From: Steromphala cineraria
Lineage: Eukaryota > Mollusca > Gastropoda > Trochida > Trochidae
Length of the DNA: 64,000 nucleotides
Direction: 5' to 3'
NCBI GenBank assembly: GCA_916613615.1
Contig: OU744726.1
Coordinates: 68,778,764-68,842,763, forward strand
The notes under the pieces are model-generated. The model was not told where the DNA came from and made no database searches. It saw only the letters and a program-made list of their open reading frames with translations. This document shows, one piece after another, positions 22,787 to 33,605 of the stretch (the stretch's first letter is position 1; the number at the start of each line of letters is the position of its first letter). Made by a program: the position numbers and the translations under genes.

Positions 22787-24703
22787 ATGGCGTTTCTGAA
22801 CAAGTTGATCCGGTACTTTCGTCTCCTGTGTATCATAGGACTTGTGACATTTCTCATCTTCAGTGTTTATGTCATCCTACCCCAACAGCTTGTCGTGAGA
22901 TTTGGCACCAAACGTCGACATGAATGCAAAATACCCGATCTAGACCCAAACGATAAGTCTATTCGAGAATATATCAAACACGATGACCCTATCCAATGCA
23001 ACGGGACATCTTCTTTTACTTACGTTGATGGTCAGTTTATTCGTTTCAATTGGACAGTAGTGAACACAACTTATGCAAATCTTAAGCATTGTACCTTCAA
23101 ACCAATAATCAGAGGGAATAAAAGTTCGGATGGTCACTTTGAGTTTGGGATCGAAAGCAAACCAATCATCGTTGATACAAAGATGAAAGAAGAGTTTGTA
23201 ATGGTCCAGTGTGTGGATAAAAATGATAGTTCTATCTACAAGAATTTTCATTCTTTGTTGATACCAAAAAGAGATGTTGATGAGGAATGTAGTAAAAATC
23301 TTATTCGTTATCTGGATAGGAACAAGCCAAAAGAATTACTTAGTGTCTTAATGATTGGTTTGGATTCGGTTTCACGGTTGAACTCAGTCAGACAATTGCC
23401 AAAGATACGGAAATACCTGTTGGATACCTTAGGAGGGTTCGAAATGAAGGGATATACAAAGGTAGCAGATAACACATTTGTAAACGTGGTGCCAGCCCTT
23501 ACGGGGAAATTCGTTGAGGAGCTTCCGTGGAATGAAAACATGAAAGATATACCATTTGATAAATATAATTTCATTTGGAAGAACTTTTCTCAAAATGGCT
23601 ACAGGACGTTTTACGGGGAAGATGCTCCAGGCATTGCAACGTTTACATATTTGAAAAGAGGGTTTAAACAATTGCCTTGTCATTATTATAACAGACCTTT
23701 CGTTCTTGCAATGGAGGAGGAGAAATCTTTATGGAACACGAACCACCATTGTCTTCTTGATAGGTTGGAAGCAGATATAAGTATGGATTACGTGAGGGAT
23801 TTTGTTCGTCATTATCACAATGTACCTCATTTTGCGTATTTTTTCATGACCAGAATCACACATGACGGTGCAAATTCAGCTGGAGGGGCAGACGAACCGC
23901 ATAGCAGATTTATAGAATCGTTGCATAAAGAAAACCTTCTTCAAAATACAGTTCTAATTTACTTCAGCGACCATGGTATGAGATATGGCAGCATCAGGAA
24001 CACGTTTGTTGGCAAAATTGAAGAAAGAATGCCAATGATGTTCCTTGTGTTTCCAAAATGGTTTAAGGCAAAATATCCTTTGATTGTTCGTAACCTGAAA
24101 ATGAATGCAAATCGTTTGACAACACATTTTGATATATATGAAACGTTGAAAGATATCGCCAACTTTCAAGGGGTCTTCAGACCACCGTCAAAACTTAATC
24201 GTGGTTTAAGCCTATTCACGGAAATACCAAAAAACCGTACATGTGATGAGGCAGGAGTATTACCTCATTGGTGTGCTTGCTTAGAAGAACAGGAGGTTGA
24301 CACAAGCTCTAAAGATGTACAAGACGCAACCTCAGCTATTCTTGACTATATTAATGACAAGCTAACTAAGCATAAGGAGTGTTCAGTTTTACAATTGAAA
24401 GAAATACAAACTGTTCATGCCATGGGGGCAAGTGATGACGTCATTACGTTTTCCGAAAGTCTTCATGACGTCATAAACAGGACTGTCCATTTTGGTGCCA
24501 AAACACATGCAAGGGTTATATACCAACTTACGTTGGTTCTGACACCAGGGGATGGTATATTCGAAGCCACTGTGAACAAGGACCAAAAAAACGATAAGTT
24601 TTTATTGGCTGGTGACGTCAGTAGAATCAACAAATATGGTGAACAGTCAACGTGCATAGACGAACATGAACTTAAGAAGTTTTGTTTTTGTAAATTAGTA
24701 TAA
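22787..24703 (+). CDS. DUF229 family membrane hydrolase-like protein (paralogue 1)
   Basis: A single coding exon gives 638 residues. The ATG at 22,787 is chosen because a splice acceptor ends two bases upstream and the paralogue starts identically; an in-frame ATG further upstream (22,709) lies in the intron. Residues 10-32 form a signal anchor, so the bulk should be lumenal or extracellular. Six or so N-x-S/T sites fit this. The catalytic-like core has GLDSVSR (191-197), NTFVNVVPALTGK (229-241), THD (359-361), FSDHG (403-407) and RLTTHFD (443-449). These match DUF229, a branch of the alkaline phosphatase/sulfatase superfamily with probable metal-binding Asp/His. The sulfatase Cys-x-Pro-Ser-Arg signature is absent, so it is not a classical sulfatase. 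The substrate is unknown. The C-terminal domain carries several cysteines (TCDEAG, HWCAC, FCFC). Confidence 0.9.
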   Translation: MAFLNKLIRYFRLLCIIGLVTFLIFSVYVILPQQLVVRFGTKRRHECKIPDLDPNDKSIREYIKHDDPIQCNGTSSFTYVDGQFIRFNWTVVNTTYANLKHCTFKPIIRGNKSSDGHFEFGIESKPIIVDTKMKEEFVMVQCVDKNDSSIYKNFHSLLIPKRDVDEECSKNLIRYLDRNKPKELLSVLMIGLDSVSRLNSVRQLPKIRKYLLDTLGGFEMKGYTKVADNTFVNVVPALTGKFVEELPWNENMKDIPFDKYNFIWKNFSQNGYRTFYGEDAPGIATFTYLKRGFKQLPCHYYNRPFVLAMEEEKSLWNTNHHCLLDRLEADISMDYVRDFVRHYHNVPHFAYFFMTRITHDGANSAGGADEPHSRFIESLHKENLLQNTVLIYFSDHGMRYGSIRNTFVGKIEERMPMMFLVFPKWFKAKYPLIVRNLKMNANRLTTHFDIYETLKDIANFQGVFRPPSKLNRGLSLFTEIPKNRTCDEAGVLPHWCACLEEQEVDTSSKDVQDATSAILDYINDKLTKHKECSVLQLKEIQTVHAMGASDDVITFSESLHDVINRTVHFGAKTHARVIYQLTLVLTPGDGIFEATVNKDQKNDKFLLAGDVSRINKYGEQSTCIDEHELKKFCFCKLV

Positions 24704-24741
24704 GTTGAAATGGTGTGAATGTGTTTTCTTCACTTAAACTA

Positions 24742-24747
24742 AATAAA
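24742..24747 (+). terminator. Polyadenylation signal of DUF229 paralogue 1
   Basis: AATAAA lies 38 bases after the stop. The context AATAAAGTTGTGAAGC is conserved at the paralogue (37,682). Confidence 0.7.
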
Positions 24748-24749
24748 GT

Positions 24750-25960
24750 TGTGAAGCCAATAATTAACGTATAGATGTCATTACCTTAAAGAGCCAGATT
24801 TTGTCATATATTGTTTTGCTTTGATACGAACGTAAATGGCCTTATTCATTACTTAAATTTCAAAAATCACATATTCATTCCTAGCCTGGTTAAAATCGGC
24901 CTATTTCCGAGAAATAAAATTTTCAAAATATTAACTGCACGGAGATATTGAATTCTCTACACTAGGTCTGACCGCTCCCTACACCTCGCATGTTTAAGCA
25001 GTGATCGTGTTCAAAGCATGATTAACAGGAGTTACTTGCCCCTAGCTTGATACCGAAGCCTTTTGCCGGCGGCTTGTGATTGGTGAGCTGAGTAAACGCC
25101 AGAACTTTCTTGGCTGCCGTCTGACTCAGTGGATAGGATATCTATCGAAGTACCATGTCCGATTCCCATAGAGTTAATATTTTAAACCGTTTATTCCTCG
25201 GAACTAGGCATGTTTTAATCAGACTGATTCATTCCCAAATGCGTTATATAAAATAAACTTGTTTTCAATGAAAATCCTAAAACACTCCTGACACTCCTGC
25301 AATGTGTTTGAAATCATGATTCTCTCTTCAAACCTTCCTATTGTCAGCATAAAATGTTGATTAGCTTTAAAATGATACTCCTCTGCGACAGTCGTACTTC
25401 CTGATCGAATGAAAGTAGTGATAGAGTTTTGTAATCCGGGAACTCACGAAGTAGGTCATGTCCTGAAAGCTCAAATATGTAAATTATGACAATTATAAAC
25501 ATGTTTGTACCAAATATTCCATTTGTAAATGACTTTCTTTCTTCTATGTAATAACACTAAGTGATTTTACGAAGCTTACTTGTATTTAAATGGTTAATTG
25601 TTTAAATGGTTCAAACTGACGACCACCCTGTGGGGAAATATAGTGAACCAATCGCTTAATTGAGACGGTAAAGATTGCAAATATTTTATTTTATAAATAT
25701 CAAGGTTAAGCAACTGCAACTGTTAATAGCAACAGCGTGTACATTTTCATATATGAAAAAGGTGAGTTTTCTCTGACATAACCACTGGGCATGGATCTTT
25801 GTAAAAAAATATTATTTTTCCAACGATGCAATACGAACTACACCAATACGTATTGGGTTAAAAGAAAGAACCCAGTTTCTGTCGGCATGTACTAATTTAT
25901 CACGTACCAGAAGTTCTTGTTCATGACGATTTGAGCTTTTTGACTACTCACTTGACTCAT
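24750..25960. other. No gene seen; one tRNA-like segment
   Basis: No supported gene. At about 25,118-25,172 a segment with GACTCAGTGGATAGGAT and GTCCGATTCCCATAG resembles the A and B boxes of a decayed tRNA or SINE head. A preceding phrase (CTTTTGCCGGCGGCTTGTG) recurs in diverged form near 28,690 and 30,840, so this is a dispersed repeat. Confidence 0.35.
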
Positions 25961-26318
25961 TACCTTATCGTGGTGTGGTGGTTTGTGTGCTTCTGCGACC
26001 CCGAGAGCTATGCCAGCTGGAGCTTCCATGCTCCTGGTAGGGTCACCCAAGCTGGACAGGTCGACGGGTAGAAGCCAGACCAAATGTGAGTCCTTCTAAA
26101 ACCTGCTTTCTATCTCTTACTATGCCTTTCTTTCCGTCTTTTCCTCATCCTTTCGATTCCTTTCTCCCTGATCTATCTACTCTCTTTTTGATGGCAACAT
26201 CCACGTGTTTAATAAGTGAAATATTGTTCAAGACACGTTAAACAGTCATTCACTGACTCACTGACTCGCTCGCTCGCTCGCTCGCTCGCTCACTCACTCG
26301 CTCGCTCACTCACTCAAG
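25961..26318 (+). mobile_element. Dispersed repeat with CTCACT/CTCG tail
   Basis: The 5' part contains CGTGGTGTGGTGGTTTGTGT and CTCCTGGTAGGGTCACCCAA. The middle has CTCTTACTATGCC and TCATCCTTTCGATTCC. The 3' part has GATGGCAACATCCACGTG and ACGTTAAACAGTC, followed by a (CTCG/CTCA)n tail at 26,255-26,315. Other copies lie at 38,028, 38,966 (minus) and 43,795. The simple-sequence tail and common 3' end suggest a SINE or LINE-tail family, but I see no clear pol III boxes. Confidence 0.65.
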
Positions 26319-26334
26319 TTTAAACGTATTGACA

Positions 26335-26581
26335 TTAAAGGGACAGTCCAATCGAGGTAGTTTTTGTGGAAACAAAATTTAGGAGTACTTCTCTGTTCAT
26401 ACTTATTAATGATTTTTCCATAATAATTTAACAATTTTTTTCAAATACTATGGTGAGGGTAATATTTCATTTTATTCTAGTTTTCCCCATTTGACAAAGA
26501 ATAGAAAGCATCACTGGGTCTTCTTGAATTTCGTTTCCACCAAAAATACTCCGATAGGACTGTCCGTTTAAGAAATATAAC
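26335..26581. mobile_element. TTAA-flanked MITE, third family
   Basis: TTAAAGGGACAGTCCAATCG at the left is matched by the inverted right end CGATAGGACTGTCCGTTTAA. Further pairing reaches GTGGAAACAAAATT inside. Total is about 247 bases. It starts 17 bases after the CTCACT tail of the preceding repeat. There is no coding capacity. Confidence 0.8.
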
Positions 26582-27759
26582 TGTGACACAAAGGTGTTTG
26601 ATTCACAACTCCTACTTCTTAAAGATGAACATTTGAACTGAAGTAGTGGTTCTTTATACAAAGTTGAATATGATTTTGAATGTGAGTTGACTTGTAATAA
26701 TAAAGTTTCTATTGCACATTTTATATTGACTTCGTTGCTTAAATGCAAAAGTGGTTGTTTGCAAGTAGAATTTAAGTGTTTTAATGAATAGTGTTGTTAT
26801 TCAAGAAATGAACTCAATATGTGTTTGTCAACACGATTTTAACCTGTTTGAAACTCCTTAGATTAACATAAGTTAAAGTTTTAAACAGGCTTTAACCATA
26901 TAGCCAAACGCATTACGATTTTTGTTTCTTATTCCTCCTTTGATATTTTCGGGAAGTTCACATTTGAAATAAAAAATATAATTATATATCAAATGGAAAA
27001 TCAAATTACAGCAAAACAACTGTTTAGATTTATATTATAGTTACAGATCCTTAGTTACCTCCACCAACTTCACCAATGTAAGTTCACTAACAGAAAGTAT
27101 TGAAAAATATAGAAATTTCTATTTTATCTTTTTTTAAAAATCAATAACAGTTATAAGTATCGAGTAATTATAAAACACTTTCCAAAATTATATGTGTGAA
27201 AAGAGTATGTTGTGGTGGTTCCGTCACTGCATAGTTCTACATTTAAAATATATTCATTGAATTCATATTGTGTGTAAAAACCATAAATCGACGGTTATTT
27301 TGTATAAACTATAGTTTAAGGTTTGTTGGAATGTATACCAGTCACATGACCTTGTTAGGTCCAATCAAAGGGGAGCATGTCGGTAAGATTTGAATTAATT
27401 AGATGAACTTTAGCTCAAGTTTCTACTTTTTGTTGTTTTTATAAGCATCTTGACAATATAGTTGCAGCTACGTTGATCGTCAGTTTGGTTCCCAATTTCA
27501 TCTTTATCAAAAACATTGAAATGCTGATCTTGCATATTCACGATTAAAACGTTTTCTTTGTATATATGTGTGAATTGGTATTTCAAACATGTTAATAAAA
27601 TCACGTTGAATTCGACTGAATGTTCCTTATACATATTTGCATTTTATCTTTCACTTACTTGTATGTAATATTGTGTTGAACTGAATCATTCCTGTTTCAT
27701 ATTTTATTAATTAACTATCAATGACATGGCACTAATACAATCTGAACGGCCTACACTAT
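26582..27759. other. No gene seen
   Basis: No supported gene, RNA or repeat. Confidence 0.4.
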
Positions 27760-28125
27760 GCGATTCGGCAACTGGGCCAATACAGGTAAGCTAGGCCAAT
27801 ACGGCGCAAACTGGGCCAATACGACTCTGAGCATGCGCATATACACAAATGGCGCAAGTCCGAAGCTATCGCTTCAAAACTTTCGACATATATTACAGTT
27901 CACCAAACTCTTTTATAATTTTGATTTCGATGAAAATTAACTCTCTAATGTTGTACAAGTAAATCACAAAGAAGTATATTAATAAAAATGTCATTAATCA
28001 AGTATTTCCATATTGGCCCAGTTACAGGTCCTCGGTCCGTTGTATTGGCCCTTGGCTTCGCCTCGGGCCAATACAGCAGACCTCGGACCTGTAACTAGAC
28101 CAATACGGAAAAACATGATTAATAA
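27760..28125. repeat. Foldback repeat with GGCCAATAC arms
   Basis: Three GGGCCAATAC/AGGCCAATAC motifs lie at 27,776-27,822. They are followed by a hairpin of roughly 65-base arms at about 27,987-28,052 and 28,056-28,122. The arms contain CAGTTACAGGTCC and its complement and close around GGCTTCGCC. Arms differ at scattered positions, so it is not freshly formed. There is no coding capacity. Confidence 0.75.
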
Positions 28126-29085
28126 CATTATAGTATTAATACATGTTTCGTGAATACCCTTTTCATGTTATCATAATCTGTGTCCATGTCATATTTCATG
28201 TGTACAAATCTCATTATTGCTTGCTAGAATAAGAATATTGTTTAAGTGTTTAATTCGGTCCCATTATCTTAACATCCCTATAGAATCACATTTTGAGTTA
28301 TAGGGATAGGGGCACAAGACTACTTTTATAGTGTACACTATCAGCAAAAAACTGATATAATTGGAACAAAGAAAGAATATTACCAATTTGAAATCGATTT
28401 GGGTTTTCAAGTGACAAGTCTTAGAATAGGTAAATATGTAACGAATCGGCACATTTAACCTTGCTATGTCTGATGATTTTTTGTGCTTCTTTGCAGTATT
28501 TCGGCGATATCCTCAACACACAGTCTCACGACATCATGTAAAGGCGCATGTTCTGTTGCAGGTGCAGGACACTTTAATGAAAGATAACCGTCGAGGCCTG
28601 ACACGATCATCGTGTTCGAAAAGAAGGATGGCAGAAATTCTGTAAAAATAATCCTTTATAGAAGTTCATGCCCTTATCTTCTGATACCTAAAGCTTTTGC
28701 TGGGGGGCTTTCGATCGACTAAGATAAGTTCTGGTCCATGGCCATTGTTTAAGGAAAACTCCCGATGAAGACATTGAGTTACTAATTGGAAGCCACCTTG
28801 ATGTCTGCGTCTTTTTCATATATCTGTCTGCAACACCTTTACTATGTATCATTCTATCCTGTAAATATAAACTATTTCTTACGCAATCATCTATGTTCAG
28901 CAACCTCATGTATTCAAAGCTTCAGTTACTCCTTGTACATTCCTTTTCCCAACCAATCAACCATGTTCAATATCATGGTATACCATTGAACATCGTATTC
29001 ACTGTAAAAACAAAGCATGTATATACTGTCTCTAACTGCAGCACTTATTTAAAAGAGACATTCAAATCTGTGTGTTTCACGGGAG
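28126..29085. other. No gene seen
   Basis: No supported gene. TACCTAAAGCTTTTGCTGG near 28,684 belongs to the dispersed phrase also seen near 25,040 and 30,830. Confidence 0.35.
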
Positions 29086-29089
29086 AAGT

Positions 29090-29420
29090 GAGAATTGGAG
29101 CACAGTGGTTTAGTGGTCAGCATGCTGGCCCCTAAAGCAAGAGGCCCGGTTTCGAATCCCGTGAAGACACAAAACAATAATGACCCGGGTCATCCTGTGT
29201 TGTTTCCCTAGGCATGGCACTTCATCCACATTGCACTCAGTCCATCCAGATGTTGAATGAGTACGAGACGCAAGCTGAAGTGGATTGGTCACGATTAGTG
29301 CTAAGTAACAGCGGTGAAAATACAATGCTTCAGGGTTATGATGTCAGTAGAGATGTGAGCATGTATTGTGCTATGAAAAGGTGCCCTATAAGTATCCACA
29401 TTATCATTATTATCAGGGTT
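29090..29420 (+). mobile_element. tRNA-derived SINE
   Basis: An A-box-like TGGTTTAGTGGTCAGCATGC and B-box GGTTTCGAATCCC lie within the first 75 bases, tRNA-like in spacing. The core TGTGTTGTTTCCCTAGGCA and CACTTCATCCACATTGCACT matches the SINE at 1,637. The body ends with GCCCTATAAGTATCCACATT and an ATT/ATC tail. Compared with the 1,637 copy, the central part is diverged. Confidence 0.75.
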
Positions 29421-29633
29421 CATATCCATGATAATAATTCTCATTATACTCCACTTCCGGTCTCGTTGCTATGGTTTCCTTTGTTCTAACTGTAGGTATA
29501 TTGACCGATACACCACAACTTTTCTAATACACCTTATTTTTTTTTGCACACCCAAATAAAGTCAAGTGAAGACATCTACAACTTAGGCTAATTAACCAAG
29601 TTGTAAAATTTAGAATTTTTGAGAAATGTTAAT

Positions 29634-29704
29634 GACCAAAGTGGGAATCGAACGGGGCCTTAATGTTGCGACGCAACGCCTCTATCGACTGAGCTACTGA
29701 GGCT
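29634..29704 (-). tRNA. tRNA-like sequence, probably not functional
   Basis: The minus strand carries AGTAGCTCAGTCGATAGAGG (A box) and GTTCGATTCCC (B box) at tRNA spacing. The acceptor 5' strand (GCCTCAG) has no complementary partner at the 3' side and the T stem does not pair. I therefore read it as a tRNA pseudogene or SINE head. Anticodon assignment is not reliable. Confidence 0.45.
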
Positions 29705-29935
29705 TGATACAGGTGGTGGTACTTTTTGTTGTGCCATGTCTGGATTGTTGTATTTTCCTATATAAGCCATGTATAGGTACTAGTTTGTACCAAATTGCAA
29801 TGTAATGAAGTCACATTATGTTTTTAAAAACGTAAAAAAAGAGTATTGTTAATATTGTGTTGATCTAGTTAGGTCAAGATAAATATACATAGAGAATGGT
29901 GGACAACTCTTTTTCGTCAAATATAACTCTACCAG

Positions 29936-30080
29936 AGTGGGGGTATAAGTCTCGGTGCATCACTCAATATACCTCCTGTTTGAATCGTGATCCGCGGCTC
30001 CCCTACGCTACACCTCGGAGACCCACGATTCAAACAGGAGGTATATTGAGCGATACACCTCGCGAAGTGTGGGTATATCT
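29936..30080. repeat. Foldback hairpin repeat
   Basis: Left arm at about 29,938-29,990 and right arm at about 30,020-30,078 are complementary, including ATACCTCCTGTTTGAATCGT and its complement. They are separated by about 30 bases. Outer parts pair with mismatches. The open frame across it is a by-product. Confidence 0.8.
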
Positions 30081-31534
30081 ATTACTTATCATTCATCATC
30101 TATACTTATAAAACGCCAATTAAGAAGGTACACTGATTTATTTGGCGCATGCTCAGGGGGTTGAATTTAAAATTGCGTAGACAAAGTTTAAAGCATGTTT
30201 TCATTAGACATACTCATGTAGGTGAACTTTGAAGTTAGTTGTTACCTTGATTCATCATATTATGAGTCTTTATATTGACATTCCCGACATAGCTATCCCA
30301 TTTTAGTCTAGGAGTGTTTGAATGTTTAAAAGATTATTGCTTGTTAAAAATAAAACGTCGTGATATGTTCAAGTAGCAATCAAAAATGGTAAACAATCTG
30401 TGACATCAGGGAGATGTTGACATATTTTAACATTATAAAATGTTTTGAGCTATATTTACATACCTTACATCAAAGCTTTTCCCATGTCAATATTGCCTGT
30501 TAGCCCAAAATTAAAACTGTTCATCTCGCGTGTATCTAGTCATCCTGGCATATATGTTCGTGTCATTTGTTGTCCTTATACAGATTCGCATATCACTTTT
30601 GAGAATCAGATATTTCAGTGTGATTAAAATCGACAATGTTCGAGGGAATAAAAAAAATGTATCAGGTCTTTCCTCTCCATAACGGTCTAAAAGCTCCCAA
30701 GCTAGGCACTTGTTCAACACCAGTTTAGCACAGACAAAACCTAGTCACAAGCGGACCAATCACATCGTCCCTTTCAAAAACCAACATCCCGGCGATCATG
30801 CAGAAAATGTTACGTACCCCTAGCTCTGATGTCGAAAGCTTTTGCCGCCGTTCTTGTGATTGGCTAGATGAGATCACGTCAAAACATGCGGGTAATGTGG
30901 GTGCCTTCAGACCTTGAAGAAGAGGTAAGCCGGGCTGGGTGTGGTTCCAACCCTAATAGAGATACTATTTTGGAACTGTTTTTACTCGAAGCACAGTCGA
31001 TTTTAATCTGACTGCAGATATTTGTGAGTATATATTGACAACTTTTTAAAAACAATTCCCACATATGTATAAATGCTAAACAGTTATATCTTATAGTATT
31101 ATAGTACATATGTGTCATACGTCAAGTATTTCAAGGTTGCAACCAGATAGTATATCATCATAACTAGAAGCAGAGCCTCTCCCAATTTTTTTTACACCTT
31201 GCGCAAAACACATTTATAAATATATATCAATGATGTGAACAGACAAATTGATTAGTTTTATACTTACTATGCAAAGGCATTTCAAAGGTGACGAAGACCA
31301 AGACGTTACTAGTGATTATGAAAAGACAACCAAGGGACATCTAAGGACGAGTGCTCAATGGTCTTGTACCATTGGTAATTCTTCTGTTTTTTGGTCCACA
31401 AAGACACGTCACCAACATTAACAAATGCATCTCAGATTGAAGAATTATTTTAAATATATTATCACGGTCAGAACATTGATACAAGTTACCGCAGCCCATT
31501 CTCTCATTTTAAAGAAGTTTTGTACACATAAGTT
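30081..31534. other. No gene seen
   Basis: No supported gene. A diverged copy of the phrase at 25,040 lies near 30,820-30,860. Confidence 0.35.
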
Positions 31535-31556
31535 GGGGGGGGGGGGGGGGGGGGGG
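31535..31556 (+). repeat. Poly-G run of 22
   Basis: Twenty-two consecutive G, followed within 70 bases by GGGGAGGG and GGGGAGGG. The length may be imprecise because such runs are error-prone. Confidence 0.9.
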
Positions 31557-31700
31557 TCATACAAACTGCACTTGAATGGGGAGGGTCACCGAAACAAATA
31601 CGTCGGGTTGGGGAGGGTCGCAAATGTACTGCGCATACACAAACCCAAGTGAAATATCATAAATGAAATATTTGAAATATGAAATATGAATAAATTAGTA

Positions 31701-32031
31701 CATTCTCTCCCCACATAGGTAGATCAAGTCACGACATGTTGATACAGCCTCTGTTCTATTACGCGGAAAATCCGTGTATCCAGCAGTTTCCCCTTGAAAT
31801 TCTTTATCAAATGACAACGCTTTTCGCATGGAAATGGTGGTACATATCACAATGCTTTTGCCACGATTCAGTAGCCAAAATGATGATTTAAGAACAGCGT
31901 CGCTGATTGCACAACTAACTTTGATTGCCTCCAATCAGGCATCTCCCATTCTATCCTATAAAGTCCGCGTATTAGAACAGAGGCTGTATAAAACATTTCA
32001 TGACTTGATCTGCCTCTGTGGGGAGAGGATG
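31701..32031 (+). mobile_element. MULE-like MITE
   Basis: Both TIRs are present (CATTCTCTCCCCACATAGG at the left; CCTCTGTGGGGAGAGGATG at the right), with the family body between. No 9-base duplication is visible (AAATTAGTA versus ACCGCGGCC), so one flank has been rearranged. Confidence 0.8.
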
Positions 32032-32750
32032 ACCGCGGCCATGGTTTGTACAAGTAGTGATCAACTCAATTCGGACATATGCAGTAAAGAATCCTAGGTT
32101 TTCCGGATAGTAATTGACAAGTTTAGTGCACTGTGTTATATTTGTATCTTTTCGTCGTTTAAAACAAGATTTTGAACATTAATGTATTTTGATTTAGATG
32201 TATTTTGTAATATCCTACGTAGCGGGCCAAATTATATTTGTGTGCAAATCCTTGTTCATATCCCTATTGTTATTGATATGAAATGATTAATTTACACGAA
32301 GCTGAAACATCTTACTATGAATACATAAAGCCACATATCTCAGTGAATTACCTCTGACACGCCTACATTCAATGGAATAATATCAAGTATCACTCAAGCA
32401 AGGGTCGATGCTACTACACTTTGAAAGCTGGGCGAATTTTATTGTCAGACCGAGCCGTTGACATAACAAGATACACGCTTTAAGGTGAGCATTTAAAAAG
32501 TTGTTGCTTTTTTTTAATTTTAAAAAGTTACGTTTGGTATTCATTGATGACTTTTCTAAGAGGTAACTTGAAATGGGTTAGGTGAAAAGATATTTCTTTA
32601 ACATCTTAAACCTTTGGCCAGAATGCGACGTTCGTTGAAGAAGCTAAAATTCACAATAGTGTTAGAAAGTTACAATTTTAATTTCAATTTCTTTATTCTC
32701 ATAAACCACTTTGGTGGTACAAGGGCATATTTACAAAATGTAATACATAG
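32032..32750. other. No gene seen
   Basis: No supported feature. Confidence 0.4.
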
Positions 32751-33115
32751 AGGATACTAAACGACCTTCCATTTAATACTATTTTTTATTAAACGAGTTA
32801 ATGATTTTGTATGAAACGAGCGAAAGCGAGTTTGATACCAAATCATTCACGAGTTTAATAAAAATAGTATTAAATGGAAGGGAGTTTAGTATTCTGTTTA
32901 TTACTTGCCCTGAAAATCAAACATAATTGCCGATAAGTTGCCGAAACCAACATTTTCGCGACTCAGCAACCATTGTGACGGCGCGCTTACACTGTGACGT
33001 CACAACAACACACTTCTATGACGTCATCCTTGCATTGTGTTATTACACTAGTTTAATATTGTCGTATAAATATTACACTGCGGTATCTTACACAGGCGAG
33101 TAATAAATATAAATA
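32751..33115. repeat. Foldback repeat with long hairpin (copy 2)
   Basis: Same family as 6,718. The hairpin arms meet at GCGAAAGC (32,820-32,827). The hairpin is followed by a segment bounded by TTTATTACTTGCCC near 32,898 and an inverted GGCGAGTAATAAA near 33,094. TGTGACGTCA-type motifs are again present. The two copies show the family is mobile or was mobile. Confidence 0.75.
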
Positions 33116-33557
33116 TATATATATAATCAAGATAGAAGATACAAATAACGTCTCATTCCAGTATTGAACATGAACTCGATCTCTTCCAGGATGAGATTGT
33201 ACTTTGTATTCGATCCTGTACTTATCTTGCAATTTACTAGAATGTTTATGGACAAATTAACGATTCTCATTGAACTATGTTAACCTGAAGAATGATATTA
33301 GCTTTGATTTGCACTTGCTGATTAAAAGGTGAGACAAGGTGATCTGGTGTTTAACGCCATTTTCAAGAGTATCACTTACATCACAGCTGTCATTGCAGGG
33401 AGAAAGCATGCAACAATATTGTGGTAATGTATTGCGGTGAAACCTGCGAGTATTGGCTGGAACTAGCTAACTATGTATTGAAATGAAATTCAGTGTAACA
33501 TTGCACCCATACCTCACTGTAGACCTTTATATTTTCTCCTGTAGACAAAGTTGCCGA

Positions 33558-33605
33558 GGCTGGCGGGATTCGAACCCATGACCCGCAGTCAAACGCGTTA
33601 ACCAG
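33558..33605 (-). tRNA. tRNA-like 3' half (B box)
   Basis: The minus strand shows CTGCGGGTCATGGGTTCGAA followed by TCCCGCC: a well-paired T arm and a B box. The 5' half beyond CTGGTTAACGCG degrades and an A box is not convincing. This is a tRNA fragment or SINE head rather than a gene. Confidence 0.4.

Noticed and set aside
29634..29704. Functional tRNA gene
   Set aside because: Acceptor and T stems do not pair; only pol III boxes are preserved. The same applies to 40,198-40,262 and 33,558-33,605.
29896..30111. 71-codon frame
   Set aside because: It is the readout of a foldback hairpin; both strands and arms give similar artefactual frames.
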